Assembly (NCBI GenBank): GCA_013359255.1
Contig: JABWCF010000011.1
Coordinates: forward strand, 101,829-165,828
DNA: 64,000 bases
Reading direction: 5' to 3'
DNA from: Flavobacteriales bacterium
GTDB lineage: Bacteria; Bacteroidota; Bacteroidia; Flavobacteriales_E; Vicingaceae
Below, piece by piece: positions 26,819 through 35,454 of the stretch. The position numbers and the translations under genes are program-made. The number at the start of each line of letters is the position of its first letter. The stretch's first letter is position 1. The notes under the pieces were generated by a model. The model searched no databases. It was not told where the DNA came from and saw only the letters and a list, made by a program, of their open reading frames with translations.

Positions 26819-27181
26819 ATGAGTAAAGATACATTGGTAATTGGGGCAAGCCTTAATCCGGATAAATACTCACATAAAGCGGTGTTGCAGCTTTTAGCTC
26901 ATGGTTGTTTTGTAAAAGCCATAGGAAGCAAAGAGGGCAATATATCAACCGTAACAGTACAAACAAGCCCTCCTTTACTAAGTAACATTGATACGATTAC
27001 AATTTATGTGAACCCCACGAATCAGAAACCTTATTACAAGTACATAATTGAAACAAATCCACAAAGAGTGATTTTTAATCCGGGAACAGAAAATGCCGAA
27101 CTTCAACAATTACTAAACGAAAACAATATAAAATGGGAAGAAGCATGCACTTTGGTGTTACTTTCTCTAAATAAATTTTAA
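26819..27181 (+). CDS. CoA-binding domain protein (YccU-like)
   Basis: A 120-residue Rossmann-type protein. The start TLVIGASLNPDKYSHKAVLQLLAHG is the glycine-rich nucleotide loop of the CoA_binding_2 family, and NPQRVIFNPGTENAELQQLL closes the fold as in YccU proteins. The family binds CoA, but its cellular role is not established. It overlaps no gene and sits 2 bp after pheT, so it is co-transcribed with it. Confidence 0.82.
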   Translation: MSKDTLVIGASLNPDKYSHKAVLQLLAHGCFVKAIGSKEGNISTVTVQTSPPLLSNIDTITIYVNPTNQKPYYKYIIETNPQRVIFNPGTENAELQQLLNENNIKWEEACTLVLLSLNKF

Positions 27182-27255
27182 TTTTTTTTATTATCCGATT
27201 AAACCTTTCAAATTATTTGCGGTCATACAGTGCAAAACACACAAAAAACAATACT

Positions 27256-28119
27256 ATGAAAACTAAAACATTAATTTTAAGTATCCTATTTCTTGTATCT
27301 CTTGCTTTTGTAGCAAGTTCTTGCAAAAAAAGAAAATTAAACCGCGATACAACTTCAGAACAAGACGATGCAATGGCTCGCTCTATGTTTGAAGATATGC
27401 ATAAAACCGTTGACGATGAAGCAGGACAGCAGTCTAAACTTAAAGAAGGCAGAATGGTTGAAGCTTTTAAAATGGCTGGAAATTGTGCAACTGTTACGCT
27501 AACTCCATTTGATTCTATTACATTTCCTAAAACACTTACCATAGATTTTGGCCCAACCAATTGCAAAGGAAATGATAATAAAGAACGAAGAGGCAAAATT
27601 ATAGTTACAATTACCGGAAAATACAGAGAAACCGGAACTGTTATTACTATTAAGCCAGATAATTATTACATCAATGATAACAAAGTAGAGGGAACTAAAG
27701 TGGTAACAAACAACGGCAGAAATAATGCAGGAAATTTAACCTACTCTATAGAAGTGGATGGAAAAATTACCACCCCCGATAATAAAGTAATAGAGTGGAA
27801 ATCATCTCGTACACGCGAATGGATAGAAGGAGAAAGCACTACTTTTTGGACAAATGGAATATCAGGTATTACCGATGATGCCTATTTAATTACAGGTACT
27901 GGTAATGGAGTAAACAGAGACGGACGGAAATTTACCGTTACCATTACCACCCCACTAAGAGTTCAGTTTTGTGGTTACAAAATAGAAATTACAAAAGGAG
28001 TATTGGAACTTCAACCCGAAGATTTGAAAAAACGTGTAGTAGATTTTGGAAATGGAGATTGCGACAATCAGGCTACTGCAACAATTGGCAAAAAAACATA
28101 TACATTTAATTTAAAATAG
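27256..28119 (+). CDS. Lipoprotein of unknown function
   Basis: A 287-residue lipoprotein. Starting at the ATG at 27256, MKTKTLILSILFLVSLAFVASSC ends in a lipobox with Cys23; the upstream in-frame start at 27217 would ruin the signal peptide. The mature part is beta-rich with repeated segments (TLTIDFGPTNCKGND near residue 90 and RVVDFGNGDCDNQATATIG near the end), each with a Cys that may pair. I recognise no named domain. It is followed by a strong terminator. Confidence 0.68.
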   Translation: MKTKTLILSILFLVSLAFVASSCKKRKLNRDTTSEQDDAMARSMFEDMHKTVDDEAGQQSKLKEGRMVEAFKMAGNCATVTLTPFDSITFPKTLTIDFGPTNCKGNDNKERRGKIIVTITGKYRETGTVITIKPDNYYINDNKVEGTKVVTNNGRNNAGNLTYSIEVDGKITTPDNKVIEWKSSRTREWIEGESTTFWTNGISGITDDAYLITGTGNGVNRDGRKFTVTITTPLRVQFCGYKIEITKGVLELQPEDLKKRVVDFGNGDCDNQATATIGKKTYTFNLK

Positions 28120-28141
28120 GTAGGTTTAATGGTTTAGGTTT

Positions 28142-28179
28142 AACCGGGCGAGCTTTCCCATAAGGCTCGTCCGGTTTTT
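28142..28179 (+). terminator. Intrinsic terminator after the lipoprotein gene
   Basis: A 12-bp stem with one G-T pair (AACCGGGCGAGC, 28142-28153, with GCTCGTCCGGTT, 28165-28176) has an 11-nt loop and is followed by T residues. It separates the lipoprotein gene from the next gene, whose ATG is at 28191. Confidence 0.85.
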
Positions 28180-28190
28180 ATCTTTTGTAT

Positions 28191-29240
28191 ATGAAAAGAT
28201 TAAACAAAATTTTTATAATCCTCTTTTTGTATTTACAAAGTTCTTTGCTGGTTAAGGCTCAGCGAAGTAATTTATTCGATTTACAGATGCCTCCCAGCAT
28301 CTATACCACGAATACTTTTATGCCCGTAAGCACTACCGAAGATAGCTTGTATTCTTTTGCCTCTAATCGATATCTCGTAGGTTGTTGGATTCCGCTCAAA
28401 AATAATCTTTCGTATTACGAACAAGATAAATGGGATACCGCATCATCTATATTTGCCATACATTCTTCGGCACGTTTCAACGATTTGTATTTTTCGCGTT
28501 TAGCAAACAATCACGATATACTTAATGCAAGCATCGGGTTTACGTATATTTTTAAAGACAGAAAAAAAACTTCGTGGCTTTTCGATGGTGGTCTTATTTT
28601 GAACAATGATATTACCAACAATGTGAAAACAAACGAAGTGCTATATCTTATGGGTTTGTATTCCATTAAATCAAATAAGAAAGTAACATGGAATTTAGGT
28701 TTGCTGAATGTAAAAACTCGCAATGCATTTTTGCCACTTCCCATTATTGGACTGCGTTACCAGTTTTCTGATGATGATGTTTTGCAGTTTTATTTACCCT
28801 TTAATTTTTCATTAGCTCATAATGTAAATAAAAATACATTGGTTCGCTTTTTACTGCAACCCAATGGTAATGTTTCTCTATTATCAAACGAAGAGGCTTT
28901 TAGTACAAGTGCTGTATCCGTGAGCAGATTAGCTTTTGTTTACAGCGAAATGCAGTTAGGAATGCAACTGGAAGCCGGAAAAGAAAAAAAACTTGGCTAC
29001 ACCATAGGAGGAGGTATATTGGGTGGGCGTAATATTTATATGGTGGCCGATAAGGTAAACAACCATTATCCGCTTAATCCCTCACTGTATTTGCGAGTAG
29101 GGGTACGTGTATCATTGGCCGGAAAAAAGGAGGGAACCCAACAAAAACAAATGTTTTTCAACGACCCCTTAGACCCCGGTCAATTTGAAATAGACGATTT
29201 AGAAAAAATAATTCTAGAAGAAAATATAAAAATTGAATAA
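28191..29240 (+). CDS. Predicted outer-membrane beta-barrel protein
   Basis: A 349-residue protein. The ATG at 28191 gives the signal peptide MKRLNKIFIILFLYLQSSLLVKAQ; a TTG two codons earlier is less likely. The mature part has repeated amphipathic strands with aromatic ends (KTSWLFDGGLILNN, VTWNLGLLNVK, LPIIGLRYQFSDDDVLQFYLPFNFSLAHN, LRVGVRVSLAGKK), as in porin-like outer-membrane proteins. No family is recognised. It ends with an acidic tail. It lies convergent with the aminotransferase gene (2 bp between stops). Confidence 0.65.
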   Translation: MKRLNKIFIILFLYLQSSLLVKAQRSNLFDLQMPPSIYTTNTFMPVSTTEDSLYSFASNRYLVGCWIPLKNNLSYYEQDKWDTASSIFAIHSSARFNDLYFSRLANNHDILNASIGFTYIFKDRKKTSWLFDGGLILNNDITNNVKTNEVLYLMGLYSIKSNKKVTWNLGLLNVKTRNAFLPLPIIGLRYQFSDDDVLQFYLPFNFSLAHNVNKNTLVRFLLQPNGNVSLLSNEEAFSTSAVSVSRLAFVYSEMQLGMQLEAGKEKKLGYTIGGGILGGRNIYMVADKVNNHYPLNPSLYLRVGVRVSLAGKKEGTQQKQMFFNDPLDPGQFEIDDLEKIILEENIKIE

Positions 29241-29242
29241 AC

Positions 29243-30427
29243 TTACTGGTTTATTGCTTCGTTTATTTTTTTGCAACATTCTTCTATTTGTTCGTGTGTA
29301 ATAATAAGAGGAGGTGCAATACGCATACTTTGAGAATTAAATAAAAACCAATCTGAAATAACTCCGTTCTCTACACAAGCATCAATAATGGCTTTGTTTG
29401 TTTCAAAATTTTCGAACTCTATAGCCAACATTAATCCTGCCGATCGGATATTTTTTATTTTTTTTCCTTTTAGTAATTTCAAAAATAAATTCTCTTTTGA
29501 GGGTATTTGATTTATCAGCGACTGGTTATTGAGCAATTCTTCGATAGTAGCCAAGCTGGCGGCACAACTAAGTGCATTTCCGCCAAAGGTGGTAATATGC
29601 CCTAGTGTGGGATTATTCGTAAGGCAGTGCATTATTTCTTTAGATGAAATGAAAGCCCCTAATGGTAAGCCTCCTCCAAAACCTTTGGCCAACACTAGAA
29701 TGTCGGGTATTACGTTGTGTTTTTCAAATCCGAAAAGTGTGCCTGTACGTCCATATCCTGTTTGTATTTCATCGAAAATAAGTAGAACTTCGTTCTCGGT
29801 ACATTTTTTTCGCACCTCCATTAAAAAGTTTACTTCAGGAAGAATGATTCCCGCTTCGGCTTGTACAGGTTCAATTACCACACAAGCCGTGTTATTGTCT
29901 ATTTCATTTAATTCAGAAAAGGAGTTGTACGGTAAATGGTATACATTGGGCAAGAGCGGATAAAAGGCTCGTTTAAAATCTTCATTTCCGCAAATGCTCA
30001 GTGCTCCATGCGAACTTCCATGATACGCATTGGTGAATGAGATAATTTTGTTTTTTCCGGTATACCGTTTGGCCAATTTTAGGGCACCTTCTATGGCTTC
30101 GCTTCCGGAATTTACAAAGTAGGTACACGAAAGCGAAGGTGGAAGAACCTCTGCCAGTTTCTTAGCTAATTTTACTTGCGGAGCTTGTATGTATTCTCCG
30201 TACACCATGAGGTGCATAAACTCATCGGTTTGTTTTTTTACCGCTTCGGTTACTTTCGGGTGCTTGTGTCCTAAATTACTAACAGCAATTCCAGAGATTA
30301 AATCAAAATATTTTTTTCCGATAGTATCGTACAAAAACACCCCTTCGGCTTTTTCAATTTCTAGTGCCATGGGCAAATCTGAAGTTTGTGCAAGATGTTG
30401 TAAAAACAACTGACGGTTACTAGGCAT
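29243..30427 (-). CDS. Class III PLP-dependent aminotransferase (ArgD-like)
   Basis: A 394-residue aminotransferase. It contains GIAVSNLGHKHPKV, NSGSEAIEGALKLAKRYTG (phosphate loop), the acidic IFDEIQTGYGRTG segment that holds the ring nitrogen, and the PLP lysine in LVLAKGFGGGLPLGAF. Length and order fit acetylornithine/ornithine or 4-aminobutyrate transaminases, commonly labelled aspartate aminotransferase family protein in Bacteroidota. No arginine or lysine gene lies next to it, so the amine donor stays open. The ATG at 30427 is placed by the family pattern QLFLQHLAQTS. Confidence 0.9.
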   Translation of the reverse strand: MPSNRQLFLQHLAQTSDLPMALEIEKAEGVFLYDTIGKKYFDLISGIAVSNLGHKHPKVTEAVKKQTDEFMHLMVYGEYIQAPQVKLAKKLAEVLPPSLSCTYFVNSGSEAIEGALKLAKRYTGKNKIISFTNAYHGSSHGALSICGNEDFKRAFYPLLPNVYHLPYNSFSELNEIDNNTACVVIEPVQAEAGIILPEVNFLMEVRKKCTENEVLLIFDEIQTGYGRTGTLFGFEKHNVIPDILVLAKGFGGGLPLGAFISSKEIMHCLTNNPTLGHITTFGGNALSCAASLATIEELLNNQSLINQIPSKENLFLKLLKGKKIKNIRSAGLMLAIEFENFETNKAIIDACVENGVISDWFLFNSQSMRIAPPLIITHEQIEECCKKINEAINQ

Positions 30428-30431
30428 CTGC

Positions 30432-30439
30432 CAAAAGTA
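30432..30439 (-). promoter_or_regulatory. -7 box of the aminotransferase gene
   Basis: On the minus strand this reads TACTTTTG, a TAnnTTTG match ending 5 bases before the ATG, the same spacing as at ribD. It suggests a leaderless or nearly leaderless transcript. Confidence 0.45.
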
Positions 30440-30463
30440 AGCACATTTTAGTATGTATTTATT

Positions 30464-30904
30464 TTACTTCGAGGGCTGTTCCCGAATTTTTTGTAATAGG
30501 TGTTTTTTAAACTCTTCTCTTGATAAATAGAGCTTGGCTACCTTTTTTACGGGCAACACACTCAGAAATTTTGAATTGTATTCGTTAAAAAGTTCAATTT
30601 CTTTTTGCTTGATGGTACCGTGATTGTCTATTAATTTTTGTAATTCGGAATCCGATAATTTATTAATTTCCTCTATCGAAATAACAGAAAAATCTCGGTA
30701 GGTAGCTTTCAGCATTTTCTGTTTATTTTCGTATTCGTTAAAAAGAGGCCAAAATTTCTCTGATTCTTGAGGGGTAAGCCCTACGTATTTTGTTATAAAT
30801 GCCACTTTCATAGCTTCAATTTCTTCTTTTGTAGTGCTTTTTTGAGCAAATGAAAATACCGAAAACAGCAACATGGCAGGTAATATAAATGTATATACTT
30901 TCAT
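30464..30904 (-). CDS. Periplasmic Spy/CpxP-like protein of an ECF sigma operon
   Basis: A 146-residue secreted protein. The signal peptide MKVYTFILPAMLLFSVFSFAQ precedes an all-helical acidic and basic body: EAMKVAFITKYVGLTPQESEKFWPLFNEYENKQ, then KFLSVLPVKKVAKLYLSREEFKKHLLQKI. This matches small Bacteroidota proteins encoded after ECF sigma/anti-sigma pairs and resembles the CpxP/Spy helical family. It may buffer or report envelope stress. Its ATG overlaps the stop of the anti-sigma gene by one base, so they are coupled. Confidence 0.72.
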   Translation of the reverse strand: MKVYTFILPAMLLFSVFSFAQKSTTKEEIEAMKVAFITKYVGLTPQESEKFWPLFNEYENKQKMLKATYRDFSVISIEEINKLSDSELQKLIDNHGTIKQKEIELFNEYNSKFLSVLPVKKVAKLYLSREEFKKHLLQKIREQPSK

Positions 30905-31347
30905 TATTTCAACTCCTCCATTATTAAATTTATATCGGTATCGTTATGGAGCAGGTAATCCATTAAGTAATCATTGTCCGATGTTTTATCTTCTTCATTT
31001 TCAGTTAAAAATGCAACGAGCATGTCTTCATCAAAGGAGCTGTATTTTTCTTCAATTACATAATCCGAAACAGAAAGTTTCGAATCATTGTAATGAGTTG
31101 AAATTATGGGGAAGAATATTACAAAAAATGCTATGACACAACATAGAGAAACAGTATAAAAGATTTCTTTTTTTAGGATGAAATGAATCCATGGGGAGGT
31201 TTCTCTCTTTTCTGAAATTTTATCGGCAATGCTTATGCGTAGCGTATCGAAATAGTTTTCAGGAACTCTAAATGGATTTTCATTGCCGATAGAATGAAGT
31301 GTTTGTGGCAGAGAATCAATATTTTCGGTGGTGTTTGTTTTTTTCAT
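30904..31347 (-). CDS. Putative membrane anti-sigma factor
   Basis: A 147-residue protein with one membrane helix (about residues 62-81: IFYTVSLCCVIAFFVIFFPI). It has a short cytoplasmic N-part containing FRVPENYFDTLRISIADKI, a motif I know from anti-sigma-like proteins of Bacteroidota, and an acidic periplasmic C-part. It is directly downstream of an ECF sigma factor gene (39 bp gap) and upstream of a Spy-like gene. The position makes a role in holding the sigma factor likely; it lacks the zinc HxxxCxxC of ZAS-type anti-sigmas. Confidence 0.7.
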   Translation of the reverse strand: MKKTNTTENIDSLPQTLHSIGNENPFRVPENYFDTLRISIADKISEKRETSPWIHFILKKEIFYTVSLCCVIAFFVIFFPIISTHYNDSKLSVSDYVIEEKYSSFDEDMLVAFLTENEEDKTSDNDYLMDYLLHNDTDINLIMEELK

Positions 31348-31386
31348 AGCACTCGTTCTAGTTTGACATTTATTTATTGAAATGGT

Positions 31387-31935
31387 TTAATGACTTTTTA
31401 AATATTCTTCTATTTTTTTTACAGCAATATGATACGATGCTTTAAGAGCACCTACAGAGGTATTTAAAATAGTACTCATGTCTTCGTATTTCATTTCTTC
31501 AAAGTATTTGAGATTAAAAACAATTCGTTGCTTTTCGGGTAGTTGTAACAAGGCTTTTTGTAATTTTTTTTGTATGACATTACCCGAAAAGTAGGCATCG
31601 GCTTCTAATTTGTTGCTTAATTCGCGTTCTACATCAATTAAAGGAAGCAATAAAACTTTTCTTTTTTTATTTAAAAAATTAATGCTTTCGTTGGTAGCAA
31701 TACGGTAAAGCCAAGTGTACAATTGTGCTTCTTGTTTAAATGCTTCTAAGCCTTTCCATGCTTTAATAAAGGTATTTTGGGTTACATCATTGGCATCATC
31801 GTGGTCTATTACCATTCTTCGTATGTGCCAATATATTTTTTGCTGGTATTTTTTTACAATCAGATTGAAGGCATAGTTTCGCGAGTTTTCATCGCTAAAC
31901 ATTGAGAGTAGTTCAGAGTCTTCCAAATGCAGCAT
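31387..31935 (-). CDS. ECF RNA polymerase sigma factor
   Basis: A 182-residue sigma-70 family protein. Region 2 (about 22-90) reads AFNLIVKKYQQKIYWHIRRMVIDHDDANDVTQNTFIKAWKGLEAF, with the typical aromatic-rich RIATNESINFLNKKRR-like end. Region 4 (about 128-180) reads LPEKQRIVFNLKYFEEMKYEDMSTILNTSVGALKASYHIAVKKIEEYL. It heads a three-gene operon with an anti-sigma-like and a Spy-like protein and probably answers envelope stress. It belongs to the general ECF groups of Bacteroidota. Confidence 0.9.
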   Translation of the reverse strand: MLHLEDSELLSMFSDENSRNYAFNLIVKKYQQKIYWHIRRMVIDHDDANDVTQNTFIKAWKGLEAFKQEAQLYTWLYRIATNESINFLNKKRKVLLLPLIDVERELSNKLEADAYFSGNVIQKKLQKALLQLPEKQRIVFNLKYFEEMKYEDMSTILNTSVGALKASYHIAVKKIEEYLKSH

Positions 31936-32037
31936 CAGGCCATAAATCTATGCATTTTTGAGCCAACTAAATGCACATATTTTAAAATTTAAACGAGTTA
32001 GACTACTGCTACTACAGATAGTTTAATGTAGTGTACA

Positions 32038-32814
32038 CTAAATTTCTAAACTTCCTTTATAAACACATTGGGCCGGACCTATTAGCCAAATGTCAGAAAA
32101 ATGTTGTTGACTTTTTTGGGTAAACTTAACACGAAGTTTTCCGCCTAAGGTTTCAATAGCTATTGATTTATTTTTTAAGGAAAAGTGTATGGAGGCGGCA
32201 ATAGCAGTGGCTGTTACTCCTGTGCCACATGATAGAGTTTCGTTTTCTACACCTCTTTCGTAGGTCCTTACAAAAAGAATACTGTTTTTAAGTGTTGCAA
32301 AATTTACGTTAGTGCCGCTTTTTTTAAATCTTTTATTGTAGCGAATTTTTTGGCCTTCTTCCGGCACATTTATTTTTTTTACATCGTTGGTAAATACAAT
32401 GTAGTGAGGTGAACCGGTATTTAAAAAGTAAAAACTATTGCCATTTTCCACATGGTTTACATTTTTCATTTTAAGGGCAATGGTGTTGTTGCGTATGGTG
32501 GCTTCATGTTCACCATCGGTAGATAAAAAGTGAGTTTTATTCTTAATAATCCCTAAAAATCTGGCAAAATGAACGGCACAGCGACTTCCATTTCCGCAAA
32601 AACTTTTGCTACCATCGGCATTAAAATAGACCATGTGAAAATCATATTCTGTACTATTTTCTATAAGGATAAGTCCATCAGCTCCTATACCAAACCTGCG
32701 GTTACAAAGTTTTTTAATGATTGCTGCATTTTTTTTTTGAAAAACATTTTTGCGATTGTCAATCACTATAAAATCATTTCCGGTACCTTGGTATTTATAA
32801 AATTCGAGTTGCAT
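32038..32814 (-). CDS. dapF: Diaminopimelate epimerase
   Basis: A 258-residue epimerase. The two catalytic cysteines are Cys73 in FCGNGSRCA and Cys196 in TLSCGTGVTATA, and the N-terminal MQLEFYKYQGTGNDFIVIDN is the family signature. It converts LL- to meso-diaminopimelate for lysine and peptidoglycan synthesis. It follows the DEAD-box helicase gene by 8 bp and is probably translated from the same message. No other dap genes are present here. Confidence 0.95.
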   Translation of the reverse strand: MQLEFYKYQGTGNDFIVIDNRKNVFQKKNAAIIKKLCNRRFGIGADGLILIENSTEYDFHMVYFNADGSKSFCGNGSRCAVHFARFLGIIKNKTHFLSTDGEHEATIRNNTIALKMKNVNHVENGNSFYFLNTGSPHYIVFTNDVKKINVPEEGQKIRYNKRFKKSGTNVNFATLKNSILFVRTYERGVENETLSCGTGVTATAIAASIHFSLKNKSIAIETLGGKLRVKFTQKSQQHFSDIWLIGPAQCVYKGSLEI

Positions 32815-32822
32815 GAATGCTG

Positions 32823-34031
32823 TTATTTTTTTCTGAATTTTTTCTTGAATTTATCATTTCTGAAATTTGTTTTTCTTCTTAGTTCGGGTTGATAAATTGG
32901 GCTGCTCCCTATGTGTTCAGGAGTTGGAATTTTTGAAATATCTTTACCTATTAAGTTCTCTATTCGGAAAAATTTGGGTTGGTCGGCTTCGTTTACAAAA
33001 GTAATGGCTGTTCCTGTACTCTCGGCCCGGGCCGTTCTGCCAATGCGGTGTATGTAATCTTCGGGGTCGGGCGGCACATCAAAATTTATCACTAAATCTA
33101 TTCCTACCACATCAATGCCTCTTGAAATTACATCGGTTGCAACCAATGTGCTTATTTTTTTGTTTTTAAATTGCCTCATCAGTTCTTCTCGTTCCGGTTG
33201 TTCTAAGTCAGAATGAAAGGCGTGACAAGGAATTCCTTCTCGCTTAAGGGTTCTATCTAATTCTTTTACTTTTTCTTTGGTTGAAGCAAAAATAATAATA
33301 CTGTTGTATTGTTTGTTTTTAAGGAGGTGTGTTGCTAAAGCCACTTTTTGTGAATCATAAACCAAATAGGCTTGTTGCAAAATTCCTTCGGCTGGTTTGG
33401 AAATAGCAATATTTATTTCAAATGGGGTTTTTAATATGGTTTTAGCAAGCGTTCTTATTTTAGGTGGCATGGTTGCCGAAAATAGGAGAGTTTGCCTATT
33501 TTCCGGTAAATAGGAAACAATGCGCATGATATCATCGTTAAATCCCATGTCCAACATTCGGTCGGCTTCATCTAGTACCAGATGTTTTATATTTTTAAGA
33601 TTTATTTGGGCCGAGGTAAGCAGGGCTATTAATCTGCCGGGTGTGGCAATAATAATTTCTACGCCTTGTTGTATGGCTTTTTTTTGTTGATCCCATGCCG
33701 CTCCATCGCCTCCTCCGTATAACGCAATAGAACTTACCCCTGTAAAATATGCCAGAGCCTCTACCTGTTGGTCTATTTGTTGTGCTAATTCTCTGGTAGG
33801 GGCAATTACAAGCATCGTAGTTCCATTAATACGTTGTTCTAAAATTTTATGAATTACCGGAAGAAGATAAGCTGCTGTTTTTCCTGTACCAGTTTGAGCA
33901 CAAGCAATTAAATCTTTTCCTTCAATAATTATAGGAATGGCTTTATCTTGAATGGGGGTAGCTTGTTCAAAATGCATAGCCCTAATGCCTTCAAATAAAT
34001 TAGGGTGGAAAGAAAAATCGGAAAAATTCAT
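32823..34031 (-). CDS. DEAD-box ATP-dependent RNA helicase (RhlE-like)
   Basis: A 402-residue RNA helicase. The order is Q motif (FHPNLFEGIRAMHFEQATPIQ), motif I AQTGTGKT, PTRELAQQ, TPGRL, DEAD, SAT, then TDVISRGIDV and HRIGRTAR in the second domain. A short basic tail (RKTNFRNDKFKKKFRKK) probably contacts RNA. The ATG at 34031 gives MNFSDFSFHPN; the longer reading from a TTG at 34085 adds a non-conserved segment. By family it remodels RNA, for example during ribosome assembly or cold adaptation. It is co-transcribed with dapF. Confidence 0.93.
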   Translation of the reverse strand: MNFSDFSFHPNLFEGIRAMHFEQATPIQDKAIPIIIEGKDLIACAQTGTGKTAAYLLPVIHKILEQRINGTTMLVIAPTRELAQQIDQQVEALAYFTGVSSIALYGGGDGAAWDQQKKAIQQGVEIIIATPGRLIALLTSAQINLKNIKHLVLDEADRMLDMGFNDDIMRIVSYLPENRQTLLFSATMPPKIRTLAKTILKTPFEINIAISKPAEGILQQAYLVYDSQKVALATHLLKNKQYNSIIIFASTKEKVKELDRTLKREGIPCHAFHSDLEQPEREELMRQFKNKKISTLVATDVISRGIDVVGIDLVINFDVPPDPEDYIHRIGRTARAESTGTAITFVNEADQPKFFRIENLIGKDISKIPTPEHIGSSPIYQPELRRKTNFRNDKFKKKFRKK

Positions 34032-34102
34032 AGTGTATGTACTTGGGAATAGGGCTAAATTACTTATAAAGGTAGAGCAATACAAGTAAAGAGAATAAAT
34101 GA

Positions 34103-34137
34103 GCGAAACTAAAACAGATTAGATGTTTTAGTTTCGC
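34103..34137 (-). terminator. Hairpin after the C1 peptidase gene
   Basis: A perfect 13-bp stem, GCGAAACTAAAAC with GTTTTAGTTTCGC, has a 9-nt loop and lies 14 bp beyond the stop at 34152. The following bases on the minus strand are not a strong T run, so it may instead be an mRNA-stabilising hairpin. Confidence 0.5.
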
Positions 34138-34151
34138 AGAAAAGTTTAGAG

Positions 34152-35345
34152 TTATTTTATTCCAAGTTTCTTTTTGATGTCTGCAGGGAGTGCGTTTTTA
34201 TGAAGATAAATGTTGATTGTTTTGTATCTTACATAGGCTTCTGAAGCAAAGAAATATCCTTTATTGTCGTTGGCTTCGCCCCAAGAATTTTTAATCATGT
34301 AGTATTTTTTACCATTTTGGTCTTTTACGATGCCGGTTGCGTGCATTCCGTGGTCATCGGTAGTAGATAAATTGTCAAAAGCGTTTTGGCGAAGGGCTTG
34401 TGTAATTTCTTTTTCCTCAACAGGTTCGTCAAAGGCCGAACTTTTTTTCTCGGCACCGGCATCGCTGAAATGAGAATTATCTCTACCTCTTACATCGATG
34501 GTACTTTCGTCTTTTGGCACAATGGCTAAACCTTGTTTAAAGGCAAAACCTTTTTCCGAAACATCGGCTGCCCAAGCAAAGGTAAAGCCGTTGGTTATGG
34601 CGTATTCCATTACCTGCATCATCTCATCGAGAGGGAGGTTGTACGAGGTTTCCATTACCCAATTATCGGGTACTTCAATGGCAAACGATTTGTAAAAAGG
34701 GTGGTGTGTAAAAGAGGTAATGGAAACGTAATCATTCATATTTAATCCAAGATTTTGAGTAAAGGATTGTGGTGTATATTTTTTATTTTGGTAGGTAAAT
34801 TCAGTGGGCATTTTACCTAAATAGGCATCGAGAGTTCCTCTGTATGCTTCTTTCCACGAAGGAGAAAGTTTTCCGGCTGGTTTTTTTACAGCTACATCAG
34901 CCATTGATTTTAAAATAGCATCAAGTTCAGAATGTTGATGTTTTTCTTCACCGTAGTTTAAACCTTTATAAGCTTCTTCGGGAACTATTCCGTACTTTCT
35001 AATTACATACGGAATATCATGAAAAGCTCCGCCAGGTCCGAAGTTGTAATTTCCGTACATGCGTACGTATTTTTCTGCTTTATCGTTGTAGGCATGGTAA
35101 ACCACAAACATTTCCGATAAATCGTGTTTCCCTTTTCCTGTGCGAATCAGTTCTGACTCAAAAAACGATAGGGCAGAGAAACTCCAGCATGTACCACTCT
35201 TGCATTGGTCTTTTACATCGGTAGATTCTAGTTTCTTTATAACCTTAAAATGGTATCCACCGTCTTTTTTGTTTCGTAAGGTGTCTTGTGCATTCAAATG
35301 AATGATACATAAAATTCCAGCGGCTAATCCAATAATCTTTCTCAT
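34152..35345 (-). CDS. C1 family cysteine peptidase (bleomycin hydrolase/PepC-like)
   Basis: A 397-residue papain-fold peptidase. The signal peptide MRKIIGLAAGILCIIHLNAQ directs it to the periplasm or outside. The nucleophile is Cys53 in DQCKSGTCWSFSALSFFESE; the His is in DDHGMHATG (about His335) and the Asn in IKNSWGE (Asn353). The layout, with a long insertion between Cys and His, is that of bleomycin hydrolase/aminopeptidase C rather than classical papain. It probably trims peptides outside the cytoplasm. It is divergent from the TonB receptor gene. Confidence 0.9.
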   Translation of the reverse strand: MRKIIGLAAGILCIIHLNAQDTLRNKKDGGYHFKVIKKLESTDVKDQCKSGTCWSFSALSFFESELIRTGKGKHDLSEMFVVYHAYNDKAEKYVRMYGNYNFGPGGAFHDIPYVIRKYGIVPEEAYKGLNYGEEKHQHSELDAILKSMADVAVKKPAGKLSPSWKEAYRGTLDAYLGKMPTEFTYQNKKYTPQSFTQNLGLNMNDYVSITSFTHHPFYKSFAIEVPDNWVMETSYNLPLDEMMQVMEYAITNGFTFAWAADVSEKGFAFKQGLAIVPKDESTIDVRGRDNSHFSDAGAEKKSSAFDEPVEEKEITQALRQNAFDNLSTTDDHGMHATGIVKDQNGKKYYMIKNSWGEANDNKGYFFASEAYVRYKTINIYLHKNALPADIKKKLGIK

Positions 35346-35367
35346 ATTTAATATATTTTATAGGGGT

Positions 35368-35375
35368 CAAAAGTA
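35368..35375 (-). promoter_or_regulatory. -7 box of the C1 peptidase gene
   Basis: On the minus strand TACTTTTG matches TAnnTTTG 22 bp before the ATG at 35345. Confidence 0.4.
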
Positions 35376-35394
35376 TCGTTTTTATTGGTAATCG

Positions 35395-35429
35395 AAAATT
35401 TATTTGCAACAACATTGCAAATAAATTTT
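35395..35429. promoter_or_regulatory. Perfect 15-bp inverted repeat, candidate operator
   Basis: The arms AAAATTTATTTGCAA (35395-35409) and TTGCAAATAAATTTT (35415-35429) are exact complements around CAACA. The right arm contains the -33 TTG of the TonB-receptor promoter. A location between divergent starts, over a promoter, suggests a repressor or activator site rather than a terminator. No known regulator can be named. Confidence 0.6.
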
Positions 35430-35443
35430 TTTGTATAGATTTG
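35415..35443 (+). promoter_or_regulatory. Promoter of the TonB-receptor operon
   Basis: TTG at 35415-35417 and TAGATTTG at 35436-35443 form a -33/-7 pair with 21 bp start to start, 11 bp before the ATG at 35455. Confidence 0.5.
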
Positions 35444-35454
35444 TTCAATAAAAA

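Noticed and set aside
34032..34085. N-terminal extension of the DEAD-box helicase from a TTG at 34085
   Set aside because: The Q motif begins shortly after the ATG at 34031 and the extra residues have no family pattern.
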